Shown: in pieces, positions 34,807-43,800 of the stretch | How the letters are laid out: each line of letters begins with the position of its first letter | Numbering within the stretch: the first letter of the stretch is position 1 | Assembly (NCBI RefSeq): GCF_018919145.1 | Contig: NZ_JAHLQJ010000017.1 | Coordinates: 51,343 to 115,342, forward strand | DNA: 64,000 bases | From: Paenibacillus brevis | GTDB lineage: Bacteria; Bacillota; Bacilli; Paenibacillales; Paenibacillaceae | Direction of reading: 5' to 3' | Position numbers and translations under genes: made by a program | The notes under the pieces: generated by a model | Told to the model about the DNA's origin: nothing | Databases searched by the model: none | Seen by the model: only the letters and a program-made list of their open reading frames with translations

Positions 34807-34844
34807 CCTGATTTTACGGCAGCCATGGCTGCCGTAAAATCAGG
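34807..34844 (+). repeat. 38-bp perfect palindrome between binding protein and permease genes
   Basis: Bases 34807-34844 read the same on both strands, centred on CCATGG. In RNA this gives a very stable hairpin with a minimal loop and no T tract. Its position matches the mRNA-stabilising or processing hairpins seen after binding-protein genes (as in malE-malF), which uncouple binding-protein and permease levels. Confidence 0.8.
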
Positions 34845-34862
34845 TTGGGGAGGACCATATGC

Positions 34863-35738
34863 ATGGTAAGAAAAAACAGAGGCTATATCACGCTATTCTT
34901 ATTGCCTACGCTTATTTTGTTTATTGTCGTTTATGCCGTATCGCTGGTCATTCTGTTAGGCACATCCTTTACGGAATGGTCGGCCGGGCAAAAACCGATT
35001 TTTATAGGTCTAGCCAACTATATCGAACTATTTACGGATGACTCCAACTTTCGCAAGAGCTTTCTAAATACGGTGATCTGGGTATTCCTACAGTCTACAG
35101 TCCACGTCGCCATTGGTACGGTATTCGCCATCATTCTCAATTTGAAGGAATTCTATTGGAAGTTCGCACGAACGGTTTATATGTTTCCCAACATCATTTC
35201 AAGTGCGGCCGTAGGCATGCTGTTTTTATGCTTGCTCAATCCTGACTTCGGTGCGGTGAACAGTATTGTCCGCTTGTTTGGCAATGCGGATTACGCTCAG
35301 AACTGGTTCATGGATTATGCCACGGCCTTCCTCTCGGTCACCATGACCTGGCTGCCCTATGCGGCTGTCGTTACGATTCTGATCCTGGCCGAGATCGCAG
35401 CCATTCCGGAAAGCCTGTTTGAATCAGCACGGATCGACGGGGCCAGCGAGATGAAGATCAACCTCTATATTCTCATTCCTATGCTGCGTAATATTATCGG
35501 CACCTGCGTTATTCTGGCCGGAACAAGTATGCTGCAGAAGATGGATATTATTTTGATGACGACCGGTGGCGGACCCGGCAATGAAACGATGAATTTGCCC
35601 ATTTATATATACAAAACCGCACTTATGGACAATAACTTCGGTTATTCCAATTCGGTGGGCGTATTCCTAATCGGCTTTGGCTTGATTTTTGTTCTGCTGT
35701 GCCGAAATCTGTTCAGAATAGGCAGCTCCCATAACTGA
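34863..35738 (+). CDS. ABC sugar permease (MalF/MsmF class)
   Basis: About 291 residues from ATG 34863, with GGGGAGG 9 bases upstream; the longer TTG reading would run through this ribosome site. Six predicted transmembrane segments. EAA-loop 'FESARIDGASEMKINLYILIPML'. It is the first half of the importer. Spaced 14 bases from the second permease. The operon has no ATPase gene. Confidence 0.9.
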   Translation: MVRKNRGYITLFLLPTLILFIVVYAVSLVILLGTSFTEWSAGQKPIFIGLANYIELFTDDSNFRKSFLNTVIWVFLQSTVHVAIGTVFAIILNLKEFYWKFARTVYMFPNIISSAAVGMLFLCLLNPDFGAVNSIVRLFGNADYAQNWFMDYATAFLSVTMTWLPYAAVVTILILAEIAAIPESLFESARIDGASEMKINLYILIPMLRNIIGTCVILAGTSMLQKMDIILMTTGGGPGNETMNLPIYIYKTALMDNNFGYSNSVGVFLIGFGLIFVLLCRNLFRIGSSHN

Positions 35739-35752
35739 ATGGAGCGACTGGG

Positions 35753-36583
35753 GTGAGAATGTTGAAAACAAGTTTGGGTGTGCTTAAATATGGATTTGTG
35801 CTTCTGATTATATTGTTGTCGCTTGGCCCGTTCCTGTGGGTGTTTCTGGCATCCTTCAAGACAAATGCAGAAATTCTGACTAATTCGCTCGGCTGGCCAA
35901 GCAGCTTTCGCTTTTCCAATTATGTGACGGCTTTTAAAATTGCGCCGATATCCCGATTTTACATTAACAGTTTGATCGTGGGGATCTTTGGGACAGTAGT
36001 GAATTTGCTTCTTCTTGGAATGGCAGCCTATGCCCTGGCACGTTTTCAGTTCCGGGGGAAGAAGCTGCTGATGGGAGTGTTCTCTCTATCGCTGTTGATT
36101 CCGGGTGCTGCCATGCTGCAACCGTTATATCTGACGGTGAACACCTTGGGCCTCTATGACAAGCTGGTCGGACTGATTATTGTTTATGCGGGCTTCGGCT
36201 TGCCGGTCTCGCTCTATATTTTAACAAGCTACTTCCTGACGATTCCTAAGGAGATGGAGGAATCGGCTTATCTGGACGGTGCCGGCTTCATCAGGACATT
36301 CTTCAAAATCATCCTGCCGATCTCAAAGCCGGGCTTCGGTACGGCCGGTGTCATGCAATTTCTGCTCTGCTGGAACGAATTCCAGTTCGCTATTATTCTG
36401 ACAACGGGTAATCAGAGCCGAACGTTGCCGCTAGCGCTTTACTATTTCAAGAGCCAATTCGCCAGCGATTACGGCGTGATGTTTGCGGCTACGATGGTCG
36501 TAATTATCCCTAGCATTGTTGTGTATATACTGCTACAGAAGCAAGTGGTATCCGGACTTGCCGCGGGTGCGGTTAAGGGGTGA
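35753..36583 (+). CDS. ABC sugar permease (MalG/MsmG class)
   Basis: 276 residues, six transmembrane segments. EAA-loop 'MEESAYLDGAGFIRTFFKIILPISKP'; C-terminal 'LLQKQVVSGLAAGAVKG' is the class signature. GTG 35753 with TGGGG, or ATG 35759, starts the gene. It is the second half of the importer and is followed 52 bases later by the GH65 gene. Confidence 0.9.
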   Translation: MRMLKTSLGVLKYGFVLLIILLSLGPFLWVFLASFKTNAEILTNSLGWPSSFRFSNYVTAFKIAPISRFYINSLIVGIFGTVVNLLLLGMAAYALARFQFRGKKLLMGVFSLSLLIPGAAMLQPLYLTVNTLGLYDKLVGLIIVYAGFGLPVSLYILTSYFLTIPKEMEESAYLDGAGFIRTFFKIILPISKPGFGTAGVMQFLLCWNEFQFAIILTTGNQSRTLPLALYYFKSQFASDYGVMFAATMVVIIPSIVVYILLQKQVVSGLAAGAVKG

Positions 36584-36635
36584 CCTGTTGTAAGGGAAAC
36601 GAAGGGAAAAGATCAAAGAAATTGAGGGATGGCAG

Positions 36636-38894
36636 ATGAATGAGGAAAAGCTGTGGTGCCTGAAGGAAGACGGGTATCACGCCGAACTGCACAAGTATTA
36701 TGAGGGGCTCTTTACCCAAGGGAATGGCTATATGCATGTCCGCGGAAGCTTTGAAGAGGGGTGCAGTGATGCGCCTCAGGATGAGGAATATCTGCGCTTT
36801 CCCGATAATGTCACGCTTGAGAAGCCAAGGCATCCCAAATCCAAGCAGGGAACCTTTATTCCGGGCATTGTTGGCCGGCATCCGTTGTTGAAGGAGGAAA
36901 TCATCAATCTTCCTTTTTATTTGGGGCTTGAATTCAGATCCGGCGGCGAGAGTCTGGACATGGACCGGTGCCGGATCAGCAGCTACAAACGCTGGCTGGA
37001 TCTGCGTGATGGAAGTCTTCATCGTTCATTTATATGGGAAACGGCGGCGGGGATGCGCTTGTACTGTAAGTATGATCGGTACATCAGCATGGCAGATTCC
37101 CATCTTTGTATCCAGCGTGTGCAAATTGAAGTCTTGTCAAGCGAAGGAAGTCTGGAGATTAAACCCACACTCCGGGCTGATGTGCGCACCAATGGCATGA
37201 GTCACTTTGCCCGGATTACTCCTGCGGCAGAGCCCGAGGGCAGCTTGTCGCTCGACATCCTGACGGAGGAGGGCAATCAAATCTTCATGCTCTCTACGTT
37301 GGAAGTCTCGGAAGCGGTAACCTGGCAGGGTGAACATACCGCGATCATGGCATCGCTCCGGGCCGAATGCCCGCTGAAGAGCGGAGACCGATTGACGGTC
37401 CGCAAGCTGACTGCCGTAACAACGGACCGGGATATAGAGGAGGGGACGGTTCGTGACAGAGGGCTTCTGCATCTGGATCAAGCCCGTGACTTGGGTTGGG
37501 AAGAGCTTTATCATCGGCATGCCGCCAAGTGGAAGAGCAAGTGGCAGGATGCGGACATCCGTATTCAAGGGGATGATGCGGCACAAGTCAATGTTCGTGC
37601 TTCTCTTTACCATTTGATTCGTTCCAATGCAGAGCGGGATGACCGGGTAGCGATCTGTGCAAAGGGTTATGCCGGCGAGGCTTATTTCGGCAGATACTTC
37701 TGGGATACGGAGATTAACCTTTTGCCCTTCTTCCTGCATACCAACCCGCAGGCTGCCCGCAACCTGCTTCTTTTCCGTTATCATACGCTGGAGGGGGCGC
37801 GGTGCAATGCCCGGAATTACGGATACCGGGGCGCACGATATGCTTGGGAATCCTCGTTAAGCGGGGAAGAGCAATGTGCCAACTGGCAGTATGCCGATCA
37901 CGAAATCCACATTACGGCGGATGTTGTATATGCTTTGTACCATTACATGAACGCGACCGGAGACGATGAATTTCTGGAGCATTACGCCATCGATATTCTG
38001 GTCGAAACGGCCCGTTATTGGTGTGATCGAGTGGATTGGAACCCGGAGGGGTACGGCGAGCTGCTTGGCGTGATGGGACCGGATGAATATCTGCCGTTTA
38101 CCCGCAACAATGCTTTTACCAACCGAATGGTCAAGTTCAGTCTGGAGCAGACGGCCCTTTGCCTCAGCAAGCTGCTACACAGCAAGCCGGAAGGCTATGC
38201 GGCTGTGGCAGAGCGCTTGGATATCCGCCCGGATGAACGGGAGCTCTTTCGGCACACGGCGGAGAAGCTGAGGCTGCCGTATGATAGCCGGACGGAAATT
38301 GTTCCGCAATCCGACGACTTCGCCCAGTATGCTGATGTGGAATTTGATACCCTCTGGACGGACCGTTCCAGACCGTTTGGTCATTTCATTTCCCAGGAGC
38401 GCAATTATCGTTCCAAGGCGTTAAAGCAGGCCGATGTGCTCGAATTAATGCTGCTCTTTCCGCAGGAATTCACCCGGGAGCAGATGAAGGCGGCTTATGC
38501 GTATTATGAGCCGATAACGACTCATGATTCCTCTTTATCCGCAGCGGTTCATGGCATTGTAGCCTCTTGGCTGGGCGAGAAGGAGGAAGCGGCCAAATTT
38601 CTGCAGCGAGTGATGGCGATCGATCTCTCTGTGGAGAAGAAAGGGGCTGCCGAGGGAATTCATATCGCCAATTGCGGCGGATTGTGGCAGCTTATCGTTT
38701 ACGGCTTTGCCGGTATGACCAGCGCGATGTGGAGCGAGGACCTTCACCTGGAGCCTCGTCTGCCTGCCGGCTGGGAGGAGCTAAGCTTCCCGATCGTTTG
38801 GCGGGGGGATCGCTACCGGGCAACGGTTCGTCCGGATGCTTATGAAGTAACCAAACTGGACAGGAGGAAGTCTGATGCAAGTCAAACTATTTGA
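36636..38894 (+). CDS. Glycoside hydrolase family 65 disaccharide phosphorylase
   Basis: 752 residues with no signal peptide, so cytoplasmic. N-terminal beta-sandwich (about 1-240), helical linker, (alpha/alpha)6 barrel (about 300-660) and small C-terminal sheet. 'RYFWDTEINLLPF' (Asp357) is the glucose-binding motif, and the general acid is Glu484 in 'GVMGPDEYLPFTRNNAFTN', as in maltose, kojibiose and trehalose phosphorylases. It uses phosphate to split an alpha-glucoside and yields beta-glucose 1-phosphate. The aglycone specificity (maltose, nigerose, kojibiose, trehalose, glucosyl-glycerol or rhamnose) cannot be read here. Overlaps the beta-phosphoglucomutase gene by 20 bases, which fits the expected product. 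Confidence 0.92.
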   Translation: MNEEKLWCLKEDGYHAELHKYYEGLFTQGNGYMHVRGSFEEGCSDAPQDEEYLRFPDNVTLEKPRHPKSKQGTFIPGIVGRHPLLKEEIINLPFYLGLEFRSGGESLDMDRCRISSYKRWLDLRDGSLHRSFIWETAAGMRLYCKYDRYISMADSHLCIQRVQIEVLSSEGSLEIKPTLRADVRTNGMSHFARITPAAEPEGSLSLDILTEEGNQIFMLSTLEVSEAVTWQGEHTAIMASLRAECPLKSGDRLTVRKLTAVTTDRDIEEGTVRDRGLLHLDQARDLGWEELYHRHAAKWKSKWQDADIRIQGDDAAQVNVRASLYHLIRSNAERDDRVAICAKGYAGEAYFGRYFWDTEINLLPFFLHTNPQAARNLLLFRYHTLEGARCNARNYGYRGARYAWESSLSGEEQCANWQYADHEIHITADVVYALYHYMNATGDDEFLEHYAIDILVETARYWCDRVDWNPEGYGELLGVMGPDEYLPFTRNNAFTNRMVKFSLEQTALCLSKLLHSKPEGYAAVAERLDIRPDERELFRHTAEKLRLPYDSRTEIVPQSDDFAQYADVEFDTLWTDRSRPFGHFISQERNYRSKALKQADVLELMLLFPQEFTREQMKAAYAYYEPITTHDSSLSAAVHGIVASWLGEKEEAAKFLQRVMAIDLSVEKKGAAEGIHIANCGGLWQLIVYGFAGMTSAMWSEDLHLEPRLPAGWEELSFPIVWRGDRYRATVRPDAYEVTKLDRRKSDASQTI

Positions 38895-39588
38895 GGCAGC
38901 CATCTTTGATTTGGACGGGGTCATTGTCGATACCGCCAAATTTCACTATCAAGCCTGGAAGCGGCTTGCTGAGGAATTGGGGTTCGCTTTCAGCGAGATA
39001 GAGAATGAGCAGTTGAAGGGTGTTAGCCGGATGGATTCACTTGAACTCCTGCTTCGGGCCGGAGGGATAACGAATCTGACGAGAGGGCAGAAGGAAATAT
39101 TGGCTTCCCGGAAAAATGAGTGGTACAAGGAGTATCTCACCACGCTTACGCCTGCGGATGTATTGCCGGGCGTAGCGCGCTTTCTTCATCACTTGCGCTC
39201 AAGCGGTATCAAAACGGCGATTGCATCGGCCAGCAAAAACGCACCGCTGATTTTGGACAAAGTGAATATCGGGCCATTGTTCGATGTAGTGGTGGACGGG
39301 AACAGCATTGTTAAAGCCAAGCCGGACCCGGAGGTGTTCCTTCAGGCAGCCCGGCTTCTTGATGCGGCTCCGTCCGCATGCTATGTATTTGAAGATGCGG
39401 AGGCTGGTGTAGAGGGGGCTATCCGGGCAGGTATGCGCGTGGTGGGCATTGGGGCAGAGCAACTGCTTGCCCGCGCCCATCTGACCGTCACGAGCTTTGA
39501 GCAGCTTGAGCCTGTTTTTTTGCTGAGCCGAATCGGCGTATCTGATCCCGGCGTCACGGTAATGGGAGATAGCCCCTATGAACACTAA
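38875..39588 (+). CDS. pgmB: Beta-phosphoglucomutase
   Basis: 237 residues, HAD superfamily with helical cap. 'AIFDLDGVIVDT' supplies nucleophile Asp12 and acid/base Asp14, 'ASASKN' is the phosphate-binding Ser region (motif II), Lys in 'VKAKPDPEVF' motif III, and 'CYVFEDAEAGVEGAIRAGM' the metal-binding motif IV with the E-D pair typical of beta-PGMs. Converts beta-glucose 1-phosphate from the GH65 enzyme to glucose 6-phosphate. ATG 38875 with AGGAGGAA. Overlaps both neighbours (20 and 11 bases), so the three genes are translationally coupled. Confidence 0.94.
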   Translation: MQVKLFEAAIFDLDGVIVDTAKFHYQAWKRLAEELGFAFSEIENEQLKGVSRMDSLELLLRAGGITNLTRGQKEILASRKNEWYKEYLTTLTPADVLPGVARFLHHLRSSGIKTAIASASKNAPLILDKVNIGPLFDVVVDGNSIVKAKPDPEVFLQAARLLDAAPSACYVFEDAEAGVEGAIRAGMRVVGIGAEQLLARAHLTVTSFEQLEPVFLLSRIGVSDPGVTVMGDSPYEH

Positions 39589-40702
39589 ACCTACAGGCGA
39601 GTTGATGCTGTCGCAAATGCAGCCGGAGGTTCCGTATCTGCTGCCGGCCGGCGGGTTCGTTACCCTGAAGCTGTTTACAGACCGTTTCGGCTCACATTTG
39701 CATTTGTTTACTATATCCAATGGCCGGCTTGTTTTTAACGTAATCCTTGAACGCGGTATGGATATAGGGGAGGTCTGGCTTGGGTCGGAAAAGTTCAGTT
39801 GGGAGCGGGACACGCGGTATTTGCTGCATGCCGACAACGTGGACCTTTCCGACAATGAGCATTCAGGCTGGGATGCAGGCTTCTATGCGGCTGTTGCCGC
39901 CATCGGTCCTGAAATCTTTGGTACTCCGGATGAAGTGAGAACCGTCCATGGGACGGGCTCTTACTCCCCAGCGGATACGGAGTCAATCCGTTTGGTCTGG
40001 GATGAGCGGAGTATATGCTTGGAGGGAATTGTGCCGGTAAGAGGGTACGGGATACAGCCTGTATATGAAAAAACAATCCGGATCTTAACCCATTACGGGG
40101 CGACCACGCTGTTCAGGGAGGATACGGTGCTCAATTTAACGGATACAGCCCAACCGGTGGATGATGGATACCATATCCAGCTGGCAGGGCCTTTTTTGTC
40201 ATGCGGAGGAAGTTATGTTCTGCCTGTCTCGCCCGAAAAAATGCTGCTCCGCGACTCCGCTCCACCGGAAGAGAACCCGTTAGCCGTCTATGATTCCGGG
40301 ACGAAGCTGGATCCGATCCGTTGTTATCAATACGTTCCTGAGCCGGTGGATGGGCTGGCCGCTCTGCCACAGGTTCGTGAATACTTCGCGGATGCCAGCG
40401 CTGGTGAAGCATTGACGGCCGAGATGCTGGTCAACGCAGGCAAAGACGCCGCAGCTTATGTGATTCGTTCACTGGCATGCTATCCCCGCTCCCTGATAGC
40501 CAAACGGGCGATCAGGGATAATATGTATGCTCTGGAGCCCTGCAAGACGAGACCCAATTCTATGAAGCAAAAAACGATAGACGGAGAGACTGTCTATATC
40601 GGTCCCCACGACCAGTGCACAGGCTGGATTATCTTAGGAGCGACACGCGATATTCAGGAAATAAGAAGCCTTACGCACATGATCCGAAGTGCAGAGAAGT
40701 GA
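39578..40702 (+). CDS. DUF4432 / aldose 1-epimerase-like protein
   Basis: 374 residues of the DUF4432 group in the galactose-mutarotase-like (aldose epimerase) superfamily. Seen: 'RLVFNVILERGMDIGEVWLG' early, 'HGTGSYSPAD' for the region that carries a catalytic His in true epimerases, and 'GWIILGATRDIQEIRSLTH' at the end. It may interconvert the anomers of the released sugar or act on a sugar acceptor of the phosphorylase. The family has no proven activity that I know of. Overlaps the pgmB stop by 11 bases and ends the operon before a strong terminator. Confidence 0.85.
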   Translation: MNTKPTGELMLSQMQPEVPYLLPAGGFVTLKLFTDRFGSHLHLFTISNGRLVFNVILERGMDIGEVWLGSEKFSWERDTRYLLHADNVDLSDNEHSGWDAGFYAAVAAIGPEIFGTPDEVRTVHGTGSYSPADTESIRLVWDERSICLEGIVPVRGYGIQPVYEKTIRILTHYGATTLFREDTVLNLTDTAQPVDDGYHIQLAGPFLSCGGSYVLPVSPEKMLLRDSAPPEENPLAVYDSGTKLDPIRCYQYVPEPVDGLAALPQVREYFADASAGEALTAEMLVNAGKDAAAYVIRSLACYPRSLIAKRAIRDNMYALEPCKTRPNSMKQKTIDGETVYIGPHDQCTGWIILGATRDIQEIRSLTHMIRSAEK

Positions 40703-40787
40703 TTCATCCCAGGAGCACTGCTGTCGCCTTTCCTGCAAGGTTCTCATAACAGATTCCCAATATCCTAAGACTTGCATGATTAACAAG

Positions 40788-40825
40788 AGGCGCTCCCCCT
40801 GACAACATCAGGGGGAGCGCCTTAG
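40788..40825. terminator. Bidirectional terminator between convergent operons
   Basis: A perfect 15-bp GC-rich stem (40788-40802 with 40808-40822) with a 5-base loop, midway between the DUF4432 stop and the GH43 stop. Tails on both sides are only moderately T-rich, but placement and stability support a shared terminator. Confidence 0.75.
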
Positions 40826-40861
40826 TTATAGCTGTTGGCAGAGCCGACAATAATGCTTGGC

Positions 40862-43800
40862 TTATCTCAAATAATTCAGCAGCATCTGTGCAGCTTCAGC
40901 ACGGGTAGCGGAAGCTTTGGGTGCGAAGCTGCCATCGGCTCGCCCGTTCACAATTCCGAGCGAAGCTGCTGCCGCAACGTGATCCGCAGCCCAGCCCGAA
41001 ATATCCGCAGCATCCGTCATGGATAGTCTGTCCGCAGCTTCCGGAACGGCACCATGCTGCAGCCGGTATGCCCGCATCAGAATGACCGTCATCTCCTCGC
41101 GGCTGATCTCCGCCCCCGGGTGGAAAGATTCCGGAGTCCGGCCGATAATCAGACCGGCTTCCACCATGCCGGAGAGGGCCTGGCCGTACCAGGCGCCAGC
41201 CGGAACATCGGCGAAGGAGGTCGCGCCGCTGCCGTTGAATTGCAGTGCACCTGCCGCCAGTTGTACGAATTCAGCCCGTGTGATATTCCGGCCCGGCTGA
41301 TAGGAGGTCTCCGATACTCCTTTGATCAGGTGTTTCGCGGACAATTCACGCAAAGCTTCAAAAGCCCAGTGCGTTGCGGGAACATCGCTAAATTGCTTGG
41401 TGTACTCCAGCAGCGCGTAGGTGCCGTTGCCGTCAAGAACCGCATTCATTCGTCCGGCTTCCGCTGCTCCGCCCAGATAAGTGAGCGTGCCGTCGCTGCC
41501 TGTCAGATAAAGGCCCAGCAATTGCGGATGTAGTCCTTCATCGGCCAGCCAGCTTAGGCTTACCGGTGCAGTTGCCTTCTGGAGACGGTGTGCTGTTCCG
41601 TCACCTGCGTTCAAGCTCAGATCGAAGTTCAACAGCTTGCCCTTGAGATTTACGCCTGCTTCTGTCTTCAGGACAGCATCCTCCAGCTTTGTCAGCTCCG
41701 CTTTCAGCACAATCTTGGGCCCGCCCTGCCCGGTTGCAGGTAGTAATGCGGCCAGCTGCTTCAGGAGTTCCGGCTTCAGTTCAAGAGTTATTCCGCCGTC
41801 TCCCTGCAGCCGGAGCCTCTGGCTTCCCAGCAGTTCTCCGGCATTTACCGGAAGCTCAACGACAGCAGCCTTGCCTACCTGCACAGTTACGCTTCCATTC
41901 TCCGTAGGGTTGCTAAGTTGTTCAGCCGAAATAACTGCGGCCGAAGACTGTGGTGTTGGTATCGGCTTAGGCGTTGGTGCAGGAACCGTCCCGGTTACCG
42001 GAGGGCTGGTCGGCGCTGACGGATCACGATAAATGTTCAGTTTAATCTCTGCCGAGCTGATCGTATCCGTATAAGATCGGCCGTTAATAGTCCGGGTATT
42101 GGTGACCTGCACCTTGTATGAGCCTGCATCGGAGAGCTGAGTCCGTCCGAGGGTCAGGCTGCTGCTGCCGAGGCTTTCCAGCATCAGATCGTTCTTCAGC
42201 CAACGGTAGCTCAGCTCTCCATATACCGAATGAGCTACGGTGGTAAAGGTGACAGCATCGCCTTCCTTCACCGGATTACCGGAGACCGTGAACGATTCAA
42301 TCACTGGAATATCATGCAATGGATATACTTTGAGCAGCAGCTCCGTTCCGGTGATGCGTTCCGGCGGGGTCATTCCTTTACCGGTCAACACAACACGATA
42401 TTGCGACCCGTCGTCCTCGACTCCCGGTGCGAAGCGGTATACCGCACCGGTAACACTCGGGATCGGCAGCCAATCACCGTCCGGCTTGCGCTTCATTTCC
42501 CACTCTATAGACTCCACGTCTCCTGAGGGTTCGACCAGAAGCGTTATAGGTTCGCCCTCGACGGTCTCAATCTGCGTCGGTAAATCTACCGTGAATGCCG
42601 GTGTAATCCATTCCGTGTCTGCCGGGAGCACCTGCAGAATAAATTCCTGCTCTCCGGTCAAACCGTTTTCATTCGTCACGACGACCTTGTACTTGTAGCC
42701 GCTCATCTCTTCCGTTAATCCCGGAAGTCTCAGTTCATCGCCCACTTCGATGGGTGCGCCGTAGCCTTGCCCTTCATCGACATACCAGGCATAGGTCAAT
42801 ACCCCGGCCCCCTTGCCGGCTGCACGGAGTACTCCGTCGGCTCCAGCTCGAAGTGTGCCCTCACTGACAATCTGCACCTCCGGAGGCCCAAGGGTCCATT
42901 TCGCAGTCAGCGTCAGTACATTGGACACGGTCTGGGTTGCAAAGTCCCATTTCGCTTTTGTGGCATCGCTGTACCAGCCCTCCAGCGCATAACCTTCTTT
43001 CGTTACGTCCGGAGCAGTTAAACGTTCGCCGTAGACAGCCTGAACAACCGTCTGCGCCGGACTTCCGCCATTGGCGTCAAAAGTGATGTTATAGCGCTCA
43101 TTTTGCTCGGTCAATGCGCTGATTTCACTATTACTGAGGTTGCGGATTTCAATTTTCATGCGTTGATTATCATTTGCCTGGTCATCCGCTACCCTCACCG
43201 TTGCGCCGTCACTCTTGGATGCGCCTTCAATCGTGATTACTCTGTTATTGCTTTTGTTAACAATTTTATAGTAGTTACCGTCTTCTTCCAGCCTCCATTG
43301 TTGAGTATCAGGTATAGAACCGGAAGCTCGGATATTCTGACAGAGCTGCTGTATCGGCGAGCCTGGAAGAATGTCGAGGACATGTCCGCTTTGAACCGAC
43401 TGAATCTGGTAATACCCCGTACCAAGATCGAGGAATCTCCACAGCTGGTTATTTCCGTCGCCATTGGCCCACTGGTTAATTACCGCCAACGGATCACTTG
43501 ACACTCTATCCACATCCAAGGCTTTTCCGCTGTGCTTCGGCTGGATTTTTACCATCTTTTCAGGATTGATTTTCTTGGCAATCGAGCTCATAAACCCGCC
43601 GCTGGTCTTGTCAATGGTGAGGCTGTCGATATTGAATCTTCCCGTATCTCCCTGTTCACGGATGAATTCAATGACATTTTTTCCCGCATTCAGGTTTACC
43701 GGATCCATACTGTTACTCCAGGTATCCCAGTCCGCTGTCGGAAGTAAGGAAACTTGTTTGATTCTCTGCCCGTTGACATACATCGTCATGGTTATATTTG

